This document shows, piece after piece, positions 41,977 through 52,086 of a stretch of 64,000 nucleotides of DNA. This DNA comes from Fusarium oxysporum f. sp. lycopersici 4287 (taxonomy: Eukaryota > Ascomycota > Sordariomycetes > Hypocreales > Nectriaceae). The translations under genes were made by a program, and so were the position numbers. How positions within the stretch are numbered: the first letter of the stretch is position 1; every line of letters starts with the position of its first letter. The stretch is taken from the NCBI RefSeq assembly GCF_000149955.1, contig NC_031000.1:2019178-2083177 (forward strand). Direction: 5' to 3'. The notes below the pieces were generated by a model that had not been told where the DNA came from, made no database searches, and saw nothing but the letters and a program-made list of their open reading frames with translations.

Positions 41977-44145
41977 GGACAATTAGTCCTTCTCGTAGCC
42001 AGTTGCCGATACATTCCACCTTCTCAAGATTCTTGCAAATGATTCGAAGCCGGTCCCACGAAGCAGTACTTCGAGCACCTGAGAATGCTCTCTCTGGCTC
42101 AGCTGATTCAGATGGGATGGAAAGGATATCGATAGCCATCCGACTGAGCCGTGGATACTGTGCCCGTGGCTCAAGACGAGACCACCACTCAAGAGGAGGA
42201 CAGTCGATTTCAAGAGGTAAAGCGTTGATAAAGGAATCCAGATTGTCTGAATCGGTAGAAATAGCCTTCTGCTTCACCTCAATTGACCTGAAAAGAAACG
42301 ATAACTTACCATCCTTCTTCGAGGGTAGCGGTGCAGGACGACGTTCTGGTTCCTTTGAGATGGCAAGCCCTTGTTTACTCTGTCATCCAGATGTCCCGAG
42401 CACCAGCAATAGCTGCCTCATGCCAGTCTCGAGGCCAATTTTGCTGAATATATGCTAGTCGCTTAGAAGGATCAAGTAGTAAGGCGGCGGCATAGACCGG
42501 GACATCTTAAGTCATAGTATAGTATTTGTCTAAGATGAACCAGCCCATCTCAATGGCATGGAGCATCCGAGTATCCATTAAGCCAGGCTGCGAGTGCTGA
42601 ACCTTTGCACTCTCATAGTGGAAGAGTAGAGCATCCATCAGAAAGAGGGACTGGGAGACAGAAGAGCATTTTCCCTCGGCATATAGAGTTGCTGATGCAA
42701 AGGGCTCAAGGAATACATGGGTTTTGGCCAGCAAATACCAATCAGAACCACTTAGAACAGTATCTTCAAGCTCTCTGTCATGCTCAAGTAGAAACTGATT
42801 GATCTGAACTTTCTTCCTAACGGCATTGTCGGTCACTTTATACCAGGAGGACCATCGTATGGCATTATCAATCCCAAGGCTGAGGCCGACAGCATCACGC
42901 CAGCTATCACTGTGGAGTGATGAGTTACGAAGCCAGACAGTAAGGTTATGGAGCTTCTGGAGAGCCGGAATGCCTTGCCACCCAATATAGTCCTCATCAA
43001 TGCCAGTCTTCTGACTGGTCTTAGCTGTCGATTTGGGCCTTTTACCTTGCAGCACAGGCTCTTCCTGCTGTGATATGGTTTCTGCTAGTATGGCGGCAAA
43101 GTGGTCGATCATATCTACACTCTCATCGCTAATAGTAGCATTGAGGGCTGCTGTGAGAGCCTCCTTAGATCGAGCAAGAAGGAAGGATTGCAAGGAGAGG
43201 TTAATGATATGACCAATGCACCGGATTCGACGCCTCTTAGGGTTGAAATCGATCCACTCTATGTCAGATAGAATCCAACTAGCTAGGGGACAAGTATACC
43301 TGGAGCTCTTCCTTCAATTTCTCTGATAGTACCTCCAAACACGTATTATTCGAAGTTGCATTGTCTCCTGTGTGGTAGCCTACTCTCAATATATCGAAGT
43401 TGCCTAGGACTTCCACAATCAAGGCTGCCTGGGCCTCACCACTATGACTGAATGGACATTCTGGCAGTCCTAAGAGCGCCTCTCGAAGCGCGTAGTTATA
43501 ATCAACCCATTGGGCACACACTGCTAGCATGGCATGGCGATGCCTTGATGTCCAAAGGTCAGTTGAGATGTGGATCATAGATTAAGAACCCTGAATGAGA
43601 TCTCTAAGCTGGGAAGCATATAGCCCATAGTTGGCATTTATGATCTTCATAGCCTGATCACGGGACGTAATCAGGCAGTCTTCAATGGCAGGATTGCATG
43701 CCAGGGCAAGACTCTTCATCTCATCCCAAGTAACTGAAGAGAATGGGACCCGACGCTGCGTGAGGAGTCCCACGATTGCCTCAATATACCGCTGAGCATT
43801 GAAGACCTTCCGAAATGCACTGTCAGATGGTTGGAATGTTATGTATGAGTCTATGGATGGCTGCGTCGATTGCTGTGAGTTTTGAGATGTCTTACTAGCC
43901 TGGATAAGTTGCCGGTGTCGATTTTGTGCATGGTTTATGGCATTGCTCGTGTATCCGTTGCTCCAGCGAGTTGAGCAGTGAAGACAGACGTATTCTCTTC
44001 TACCATAAGACTTTCGAACCCTTCCAATTTGAGCCTTGTTCTTCTCAGGATACTCAACACGGAAGAAGCTGTAGAAGTCCCAGCCCAGCCGCTCGATGGC
44101 TGTTAATTGAGCAGAGGTTGAACTGATAGGCGATGAGCTAGCCAT
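41977..44145 (-). pseudogene. hAT transposase, nearly complete, several stops
   Basis: ATG 44145 begins 'MASSSPISSTSAQLTAIERL'. A BED-type finger follows ('YVCLHCSTRW', 'NAINHAQNRH'), then 'IHISTDLWTSRHRHAMLAV' and 'VGYHTGDNATSNNT' (the TxDN block) after one TAG at about 43580. A 43-bp intron (GTATAC...ATAGAG, about 43260-43302) restores 'DFNPKRRRIRCIGHIINLSL'. The remainder includes 'LSLGIDNAIRWSSWYKV' and 'IEMGWFILDKYYTMT', then TAA (about 42507), 'VPVYAAALLLDPSKR', a further TAG, and the dimerisation end 'PPLEWWSRLEPRAQYPRLS', 'AEPERAFSGARS'. About 850 codons. It is of the same family as the remnant at 715-1642. Confidence 0.85.
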
Positions 44146-44829
44146 AGTCGAGATTCTAGGAATCAGTGCTTAAGTATATGCCTAAAGCATCTAGGATTTG
44201 CAGTGAGATTCGCTGTAGCAAAACAATAGAGACAGGGCAGCTCGGCCATAGCATTGATTGAAAAAGTCATCACTTGCATGTGGAAAATATCGAATCGAAG
44301 AAACCTCTTAATTTCTATCTAACGAGGGACTGGGAGCTAGCTTCTTGTAGCTATGTTTCGTCATAAGCAGCATTGATGGCCTTTAGGCAGCCGTATGCTG
44401 CCTTGCGCTAGTTGTGATGTGGCGTTCATGCTGTCCGTGAAACTATTCACGACAGTTATCCTTGGCCGTGACAGAGCTTATCCGAGGAGTAAAGAGAACA
44501 TAAATTTATATGCCTGTCTGCTAACGGTGGGCGTCTAAGAGCCATAAGTGTGCCACGGGTCGTAGCCATCAGTGAGGTCGTTTACTACTCAGCCGGTGGC
44601 GGATAGCTTCACGGCGTAACAAGGCCATCGTGGCACGTCACGTTTCTGGTGTATACGATAAAACTAATATCTGATTAGCTAACACTACCAACTTGACCAA
44701 TTATATGGAGCGTCTTATTGTCGTACAACAGTTGTTTGGGAAGTTCGGTAGTGTTGTACAACTTCAACAAAAGTAGTGTTGTACAACTATACAACAGTTG
44801 TACTCATATAACAACACTACAATACGTAT

Positions 44830-45071
44830 GTATGCCCGCGGCTGTTATCGCTGAAATCCGGTTTTCCGTATAGCTTCATTAACTTTAAATGACGACCAAC
44901 AGCGCTCTTGGAAGCTTTAAATCTATCTGCAGCTTCTCTTACGGTAAGAGGCTTCCCTTCTTTGGTGTTGCGGTGGCGGCGTTGAGAGAGCAAAATTGCC
45001 CGAGCTGCGGCAACGGCGGGGTTGAGATATCGAGGATCCTCCCATTTTAGAGATCTGGGAAAAAAGGGCAC
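44830..45071 (-). pseudogene. Helix-turn-helix N-terminal fragment of a DNA transposase
   Basis: An 80-residue minus-strand piece: 'LNPAVAAARAILLSQ', 'GKPLTVREAADRFKASKSAVGRH', then 'DFSDNSRG'. Its psq/HTH composition (reading A-A-x-R-F-x-x-S-x-S-x-V-x-R) is that of the DNA-binding N-terminus of pogo- or Tc1-like transposases. The catalytic part is absent because the reading ends at the hAT target site. To the right, at 45169-45210, TTGTCCCAGATTTTTGCC occurs twice in tandem and may belong to this element's terminus. Confidence 0.5.
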
Positions 45072-45283
45072 TTTGAATACGAGATATGACGAGATTGTAC
45101 TTGGAATTGTCTGTCAAAAGCTGGGTTTTTGGTGGTGAAAACCCATAAATTTAGACTGAGTGGGGTATCCGGTTGTCCCAGATTTTTGCCCTTGTCCCAG
45201 ATTTTTGCCGCCCACTCTCTGAGTGGGGCTCCTTTTAGCCCGGATCCACGAGTGTCTTCAGAACATTTATGGAGCCTATCTCT

Positions 45284-45468
45284 TGTCAGATTGGCGGCTG
45301 GGAATGGGCTCCACTTCCCTTATTGCAATATTATTCTTGTATCCAAAAGAGGGGTGAAACCCCTCTTTGACAGACTGATCAAAGAATCAAGTCGACGATC
45401 AATAACATCACAACATTCTGGTCCACACTTGGATACACTCACCCCATCGTATTCGTGCGTATCTAACA
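45284..45468 (+). mobile_element. Solo LTR, 185 bp, with TCTCT target duplication
   Basis: Begins TGTCAGATTGG and ends CGTATCTAACA, flanked by TCTCT on both sides (45279-45283 and 45469-45473). A 5-bp duplication with TG...CA ends is the signature of an LTR retrotransposon, and the lack of internal sequence marks LTR-LTR recombination. The sister copy is at 24400-24590. Confidence 0.9.
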
Positions 45469-45629
45469 TCTCTTTGACCGGCACAAGACTGCAAAAGGTA
45501 ACTTACCCCGCTTTTTTGCAGGTACCTGCGGGGTACATGGAGTTCCCGTCAGACAGCTTCTTCTTTCAACACCACCAAAATCATCAAAATCCTCATACAA
45601 ATTGACCGTAATAAGTCTCAATTAAAACG

Positions 45630-47565
45630 ATGAGCTCTCAAGAGATACAAGATTATATAGATGATTATAGCTTTGATAGCCGGCCTTTTGCCGCAGCTGC
45701 TAATGACCCCACCGAGCCACCTAACCTTCCGCCTGAAGAGGGCCGCGGTGATCATTTTCAACCTTTCAATATAGAAGATCGTGATTTTCAGATCAACCCT
45801 CTACCCCAGCAACCCCTTGAACTATTCCGGCTTTTCGTACCTATTTCCCTTGTACAGTCATGGGTCGGATACACCGAAGACTGGGCTTTTTTTTGCGCTC
45901 TTAACGGCGTTATTGACAGCTAGAATACCCCCCTTTCCGACCACTCGCGCTTGAACGCTTGGGAAGGCATCTCCACCGCACAGGCATATGTATGGCTTGG
46001 TATCCTTATTTACCTAGGAATTCATAGGGAAATATCCCTTGAGGACCATTGGAAGGCCCCTAGCCTAGGAGATCAGCGCCCCCTTCATCCATTTACGAAG
46101 TTTATGCCGTTACAGAAGTTCGAGCTGATCACACGGTATTTCCGCACTTATGATCACACCAATCTCGATGTGAGCAATGAGAAGGATCTTTCAAAGACCT
46201 TCCAAGCGGCTGAAGAGTGGTCTGAGCACATACAAAGGGTGTCTATCGAGCTCTATCTTCCAGGGACTAATCTGACTATAGATGAGTGCATGGTGCCGTT
46301 TACAGGCAGATCAAAAGAGACAACTCTCGTCAAAGGAAAGCCCACGCCGATGGGGTTTAAAATCTGGGTTATTGCGCAACAGGGCTACTTTCTGCAGTGG
46401 CTTTGGCATGTGAAGGCATCACCAGTTACGGCTATAACAGTCAAGCTAGAGGCGCCGACGCCGTACGGCAAGAAGGGAAAGCTACGGACCGAGATCCCTC
46501 TTAGCAATATACAGAGCGTCGCAGTTCACCTACTGAAAAGGCTGACAACAGCGACATATCACGTCTTCACAGATAACCTCTTCTCGTCGCCGCAGCTCTT
46601 CCGCCTCCTTCGGCAGCTTGGTCACGGGGCCACAGGCACAGCACGCCCTAATTGCGGTATCACCACCGTGATGAAGCAGATAAAAGAGACCGGGAAGAAG
46701 CCTGATGGTATGCCTTTGGTGTATAATAAGGTGTATTTGATCCCGACAAAGGATAAACAGGTATAGACAAATTTACCTGTATTTCCCTTACTAATCTGTC
46801 TCTTTCCCTTCCCTCTAGGTCCTTTAAGTCGCTTGGAAGGATAGCTCTGTGGTCCTCTTCCTTATAACTGTGCACGGCGAAGCCCCTCTCAACCGCACAC
46901 CAAAAAAGAGGAAGTTGCCCGCCAAAAGAGGCACAAAGGCAGAGGCACAACGCCTAAAGGAGGTCTTCAACGGAGATCAGGCTAGGATAATCCCTATTCC
47001 TTCTGTTGCCGCTCAGTATAACGATGAAATGAATCACGTGGATCGCGGTGATCAGATAAGATCCTATACCTCATATCAGCATCGTTTCCGGCGCGGTCCT
47101 TGGCAGGCGTTGCTTTGGTCTTTCCTTCTTGACGTTGCACTTGCGAATAGCTTCATTTTGCAGAAGAAGGCCCGGCAGCCTCGTTGGAAGCCCTATAGCA
47201 CGGTTCGAGATTGGAAAGAGGCTATTTATAACGCCATTTTCAACAAGTACGGCACCGATAGCGGCATAAGGAAGAGATGCCGTACAGGGAAGGAAGAAGA
47301 CAGCGAGGATCTTGACGCACGGCAAATTCACCTACAAAGAGATATTAATTATGTCTATAGAGGCAAAAATTCCGACTGCCTAGCTTGCAAAGGCTTCCGG
47401 CAAGGGCAGCCTCGACCCTTCAAAAAACGAAGCAAAAAAGGAGGTTATCTACAGCCGATATCAGGAAATCAGCGGCGGTCACAGACCCGGTACGGCTGTA
47501 AAGTATGTGAGGTAGCTATTTGTAACACAGCGAGCTGCTGGTACTTCTATCACATGCAAAATTAG
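45630..47565 (+). pseudogene. piggyBac-type transposase, two stops, one intron
   Basis: Exons 45630-46760 and 46819-47565 with a 58-bp intron (GTATAG...CTCTAG) stay in frame for 625 residues. Two stops interrupt them: TAG 45921-45923 (after 'LNGVIDS') and TAA 46825-46827 (after the splice). The piggyBac catalytic acids are present: Asp218 in 'LTIDECMVPF', Asp315 in 'HVFTDNLFSS' and Asp452 in 'MNHVDRGDQIRS'. The C-terminus has a cysteine-rich ribbon ('SDCLACKGF', 'YGCKVCEVAICNTASC'). TAG can come from TGG or CAG and TAA from CAA. The element's terminal repeats and TTAA sites were not located. It is one or two mutations from an open frame. Confidence 0.85.
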
Positions 47566-47957
47566 GTGTGTGGGGATGTACCTTGAGTTGCGCTAATTTT
47601 GATTGGCTCTAGACCCCTGTCGTGACCTCGTTGCAGTCTTGTGCCGGTCAAAGAGATAAGTGGTCTTGCAGTACCAATCGGGTGAAAAGTCGACGCACAA
47701 TTTCCGTAGCAATGGCGTCCTGGGGCGAGGGGGTTCTGAGCTGATCATCGGTCGCTGATTGGAGATTGCCAGTACTGTGTAATATAGAGTCATTATCGTC
47801 TCACTATGCATTCATGACCGACGCTGTGGAATCATGACGTCCATATTGCATCCCGTTCTGAATTGAAATAAGGGTCCAAATTCCTCTCGTCTAGACCTAG
47901 ATAGTTCAACGTCTTCAAACGAGATCATAACGAGTGTTGAATTACGTGTTAAACATT
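47566..47957. other. Intergenic between piggyBac and host gene
   Basis: No reading frame of note. It probably holds the piggyBac 3' end and the promoter of the small hydrophilic protein gene. Confidence 0.3.
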
Positions 47958-47993
47958 ATGTCACTTCCCCTTACCACTGAATCATCTACCGTC

Positions 47994-48353
47994 ATGTCCG
48001 ACTTGAATACCCAGACCACTGTGCAGAATAGGCGCGGTCACGGCCCTCCTCACACCACTAGGCACTCCAAGGCTCAAGAGAAGGCACCCCAAGGTCTAGA
48101 GGAGAACCTTCCCGATTCTGTATGACAACTATCATCACATGCCTGGGAGCCTGCAGCTAATTATCTATTTCAGGTCCACCGCACCGGCGCTGAGCCTGGT
48201 CAGTTTATTCACAAAACTCACGCCAAGGACGGAGGCAAGGCGTCCATCGTGCCTCAGAAGCTACAGGAGAAGCTTCCTGAGAGTGTTGAGCGTGCAGTCC
48301 CTAACGCCATCCACAACACTGATGACGCTGGTGGCCTGCACCGAAAGCAGTAA
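47994..48353 (+). CDS. Small hydrophilic protein, conserved fungal type, 2 exons
   Basis: Exons 47994-48119 and 48174-48353 with a 54-bp intron (GTATGA...TTTCAG) encode 101 residues. An earlier in-frame ATG (47958) would add 12. The protein is very polar, with no membrane segment and two similar Pro/Leu/Glu motifs: 'APQGLEENLPDSV' and 'VPQKLQEKLPESVERAVPNA'. Between them lies a His/Lys/Gly-rich part ('HKTHAKDGGKAS'). The composition is like that of stress- or desiccation-associated hydrophilic proteins of fungi. I recognise the type but cannot name a function. It is convergent with the HVA1-TUDOR gene 0.45 kb away. Confidence 0.65.
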
Positions 48354-48798
48354 ATAATGGCTTAGGATTGGCAATGAGGCTGGAAATTTTAGAAGTCCAG
48401 ATTTATCTTGTATATTAGGCTTAACTTGTGGGCCTATCCTGGCTTGGAAATATTATTTTAGGTTTTACCTGTACTACGTTGTTAAACCGAAAGACTCGGT
48501 TATAAATGGCCAAGATTGTTTTTTCCATTGCGAGTGAATGCATCGCGTCTTTGATGGCAAGGTCTGTCACACTAACGCCAAAGCTCCTGAATAAAATACT
48601 AAGCCTTCCTGCACCCCCTTAGCTCATAGCTGAGTCAACAATGACTGGTCACTGTATCCCATGGGTAGTTAGTGAGCCTCCAAGGCGTACCTCGCCCCAC
48701 GTAGGCCCTGTCATCGTGACGGTACCTACGGGGAACCTAAAACCCCCTCTCAACTCCATGTGAGCGGCTAACGCAGCTATATTGTTCCTTAAACTGTC
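48354..48798. other. Spacer between two convergent genes
   Basis: Contains the 3' untranslated ends of the two flanking genes. Nothing else is recognised. Confidence 0.4.
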
Positions 48799-49073
48799 TC
48801 ATTTGTGCTCCAGAGTCCCTGGATTATGCGCAACCCGGTGACCATGCTGATCCTCGAAGAGTACCTGATTCAAACACATCAGTTCACTTCCAATACGAAG
48901 AACCCATTAAAACGTACCTTTGGAGGATTCTTAACTTCTTCTTTTTCGGCGTCCTTTGCAGTTGTCACAATCCTCTCCACGTCTCCCTCGTGTCTACCAC
49001 CACGGATCCGCGTCCAAACGTGATCGCCTTTGTTTATTGGCTCTGCGTTCTTGTCCTCGATATTAGAGGCCAT
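48799..49073 (-). CDS. HVA1-family TUDOR-domain small protein, 2 exons
   Basis: Exons 48918-49073 and 48799-48864 with a 53-bp intron (GTACGT...AATCAG) give 73 residues. The sequence 'INKGDHVWTRIRGGRHEGDVE' (first and second halves of the domain) and 'VLFEDQHGHRVAHNPGTL' match the 'hypervirulence-associated protein TUDOR domain' family (PF11160), whose members run about 70-80 residues. The reading without splicing would end in an unrelated tail, so the intron is well supported. The biochemical role is not established. No signs of damage. Confidence 0.85.
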
Positions 49074-50484
49074 TTCGTTTCACTTGAGAACGTGGAACAG
49101 AATTTGATAATTCCTAAGTTTTTAAAGAGAAAAGTAGTTTTTAGCTTACGGAGACCCTTTTTTATTATTAAAGATGAATATGATACCAGGGCAGTCTGAC
49201 ATCAGAAGAGCATTAATAGATTGAATAACTTGACGTCAGGGTCACATGTTAATTAAATAATCTTTAAGGTTTCAGCAACGATCTCCCTCGTATTAAGTAT
49301 TTTGTGTGCTAGGACTGGAAGGGATCCCAAGTCCGTTACAGTACGAACCCAGGAGTAGGGGCCTTTTGCTACCGTATTCCACAGCTTAGTTAGGTTTGAA
49401 ACAGCGACTGCATCTGGATGAGGTCAAATATACGACTGTCATCGAAAGTGCCGCTTCTACACGTATCATTAGACAGGCGGAACGAATCAAAAGCTTGCGA
49501 AGGACAATTTGGTTAACCCTATCTCCTGAGTGCGTGCGGACCTCCACTGTGGTCACGGTGAGGGGGGTGTGACCAATTAAAATGCACGAAATAAAAGGTA
49601 CAAATTCCTATGCTAAATTAGGTGGTGATAGAAGCCCCGGCAATATTGCTCTTTACAAATTGCAACATCACAGGCATCTGAGGGTGGTCTGATGACGCAC
49701 TGTTTCACTGTTGTTGGTCGCAATCTTAGAAGACCCCTGCTTGCACGTGACACCCCAGCTCATGCCTATTGTTTCAACAGAAACGCGGCGCATTTCTGTG
49801 CGGTAAAAGTGGATCCGTGGTGCAGGGATATTGATTGGCGGAGAAGCGGAAATGCGGCGCACTCCTGGTCTACATTCTTGAGTAGGATGGGAATGATGGT
49901 GCCCGACTCTGCGGGGTCGGTACCGTCATTGTGGTTGGTAAATCGCAGACTCAGCTTTGACGTCGCAGGTATAATCTAATACCGTCATTATTGAGTTGTG
50001 GTCCCTTGCCACCTCCACTCTACTACAGGTAGAAGTTAAGACAATCTCCAGTCTAATTTACGAGCAGTTGTACCTGCGCAAAGATTGACAAATTCCTCGA
50101 AACCCTTCGTTATATGTTGGATAGCCTGAATGCCCACATCGAATTAGGATCATCGCCTCCGGTCGGCCCCCATTAGACATCAGGGTCGATTCTGAATGTG
50201 TACACGATTGCGCAACTGAATACAAGTTTCTCGTGAAGATGGACATACCTTCAACGTATTAGCAGCACAATCCATGCCTGCTCATGATGTCATTCCGTCA
50301 CTAGATGATGTCTGAGGGTGTTGAGAAGCGAACTGATGATACTCCAAGTGGCTAATACCTCTGCCCATAAATAAGGATTGCCAGCTGCGGCAAAGACTTT
50401 CACTAAACCTCTACGAACTCTTTTCAGACCGAATTTTCTCCAATTTTTGCCTACCGTCTGACTATTCGACCCAAATCACCCAGA
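49074..50484. other. 1.4-kb intergenic region, no gene recognised
   Basis: Several short reading frames (49692-49979, 50058-50246) look random. The region must include divergent promoters for the TUDOR gene (minus) and the esterase-family gene (plus). No repeat ends were found. Confidence 0.4.
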
Positions 50485-51905
50485 ATGGCTCCGTCCACGG
50501 TTGAGCTCTTAAGAGACAACGTTACGCCGTTCACATCCATACCCGAAGATAGCGATACGATAACGAGATACTTTGATAGTTTTAGTGACTGCAAGGTACT
50601 TCTTATCGGCGATGCTTCCCACGGCACATCCGAGTTCTACTCAGTCCGCGCTGAGCTCACGAAGTATATGATCGTGAACCATGGCTTCAACATTGTCGCT
50701 GTTGAAGCTGACTGGCCCGACGCCGAAGATGTTGACCGATACGCCAGGCGTCGACCAGGGCCAGGTCAGGGAACCGCTGAAACTCTTCAGATGGCGAACA
50801 AAGAAGGAAGAGAGCCAGCTTTCTTGCGATTTCCGACGTGGATGTGGCGCAACATGGAAGTTCACGACTTTGTGGAATGGCTACGAGATTACAACAAGGG
50901 TCGGGAGATCCGCGAGGCAACGGGGTTTTACGGGTTGGACCTATACTCTATGGGAACCTCGATGAGGGCTGTGGTCGACTATCTTGCTACCGTGGACAAG
51001 GACATGGCAGACGTGGCACGGCAACGATACGGCAACCTCATGAGCTGGGCTCAAGATCCCCATGAGTACGGACTTGAGGTGTTGACGACGGCTTTTCAAG
51101 GTTATGAAGACGACGTAATGGATATGCTACAGGATCTCCTCAAAAAGCGCATCGAGTACTCTGCGGCTCGTGGAGACGGTATCGAGTTTCACAGCGGAGA
51201 ACAGAATGCGAGAGTTGTCAAGGGTACGCTCCTCTGAGATGGGTTGTTCTAACAACAGCTGCTAACATATAACTAGATGCCGAATACTACTACAAGGAGA
51301 TGTACCACGGTCGACACGAAAGCTGGAATCTTCGCGATACCCACATGTTTCAGACCCTTGTTCGAATCCTCAAGCATCGCGGCGACAAGTCCAAGGCCAT
51401 CGTATGGGCTCACAACAGTCACATCGGCGACGCCCGCGCCACCAGCATGGGCTGGTCCCGAGGCGAGCTCAATATTGGCCAGCTGTGCAAGGAGACGTAC
51501 GGAGCAAAGGCTCTCAATATTGGTACCGGTACCAACACTGGTACCGTTGCTGCTGCGAAGCGCTGGGACGGTGATATGCAAGTTATGGGAATCCGACCGG
51601 GACTTCCGGACAGCTACGAGGAGCTGATGCATGCCACGGGTATTAAGAACTTTGTCTTGGATCTACGCAAGAAAAATTGTGATGCGCGGTTGCGAAAGGC
51701 GCTGAGTGAGCGCCGTCTGGAGAGGTTCATTGGCGTGCTATACAAGCCTGCTACGGAGAAGGCGTCGCATTATTCGTCTGCTATCCTGCCGGAACAGTTT
51801 GATGGCTTTATCTGGTTTGACGAGTCACGGCATGTTGGAACACTTGAGGTCCATCAGCCTAAGTCGCCTCTCGAGTATCATGAGACTTGGCCCTTTGGAT
51901 TGTAA
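50485..51905 (+). CDS. Erythromycin-esterase-family protein, 2 exons
   Basis: Exons 50485-51223 and 51277-51905 with a 53-bp intron (GTACGC...AACTAG; branch GCTAAC) give 455 residues. The family's conserved blocks are present: 'LLIGDASHGTSEFYSVRAEL' (catalytic His region), 'VAVEADWPDA', 'FLRFPTWMWRN', 'GFYGLDLYSM', 'AIVWAHNSHIGDARA' and 'ALNIGTGTNTGTVAAA'. PF05139 members include the macrolide-hydrolysing Ere enzymes, but fungal and most bacterial members have unknown substrates; esterase activity here is inference. The gene is undamaged, with a MULE inserted about 170 bp after the stop. Bicistronic or clustered partners are not evident. Confidence 0.85.
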
Positions 51906-52086
51906 AGTAGTTCAGATTGCAAAGACAACTCATGGCCAGCTTTCAAAGTCAATTGAATGTTTTGCCGGCGAGCAACTGGGATGGATGGCTTCTCGGCCAG
52001 CTCGAGAACCAAGGATGGGAACCACACAACGTACTTCAATATATTGAATGGATTGATGATCAATGTCAATTCAACTCAAACATCGA

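Larger units (their letters stand above)
41652..44821 (-). mobile_element. hAT element with 8-bp target duplication
   Basis: ATGCGTAT (41644-41651) and ATACGTAT (44822-44829) flank the element. They match at seven of eight positions, and the mismatch is a TpG/TpA difference. Short ends begin TGTTGT and, inverted, TGTAGTGTTGT. Both subterminal regions repeat the word GTAGTGTTGTACAACT and the near-palindrome CAACAGTTGTAC. A gap of N (41759-41976) lies near the left end. The internal transposase is on the minus strand. It was inserted at the 3' limit of the other hAT copy. Confidence 0.8.

Noticed and set aside
50485..51905. Macrolide antibiotic resistance gene
   Set aside because: It belongs to the erythromycin esterase family by sequence, but fungal members have no shown macrolide activity, so only the family is stated.
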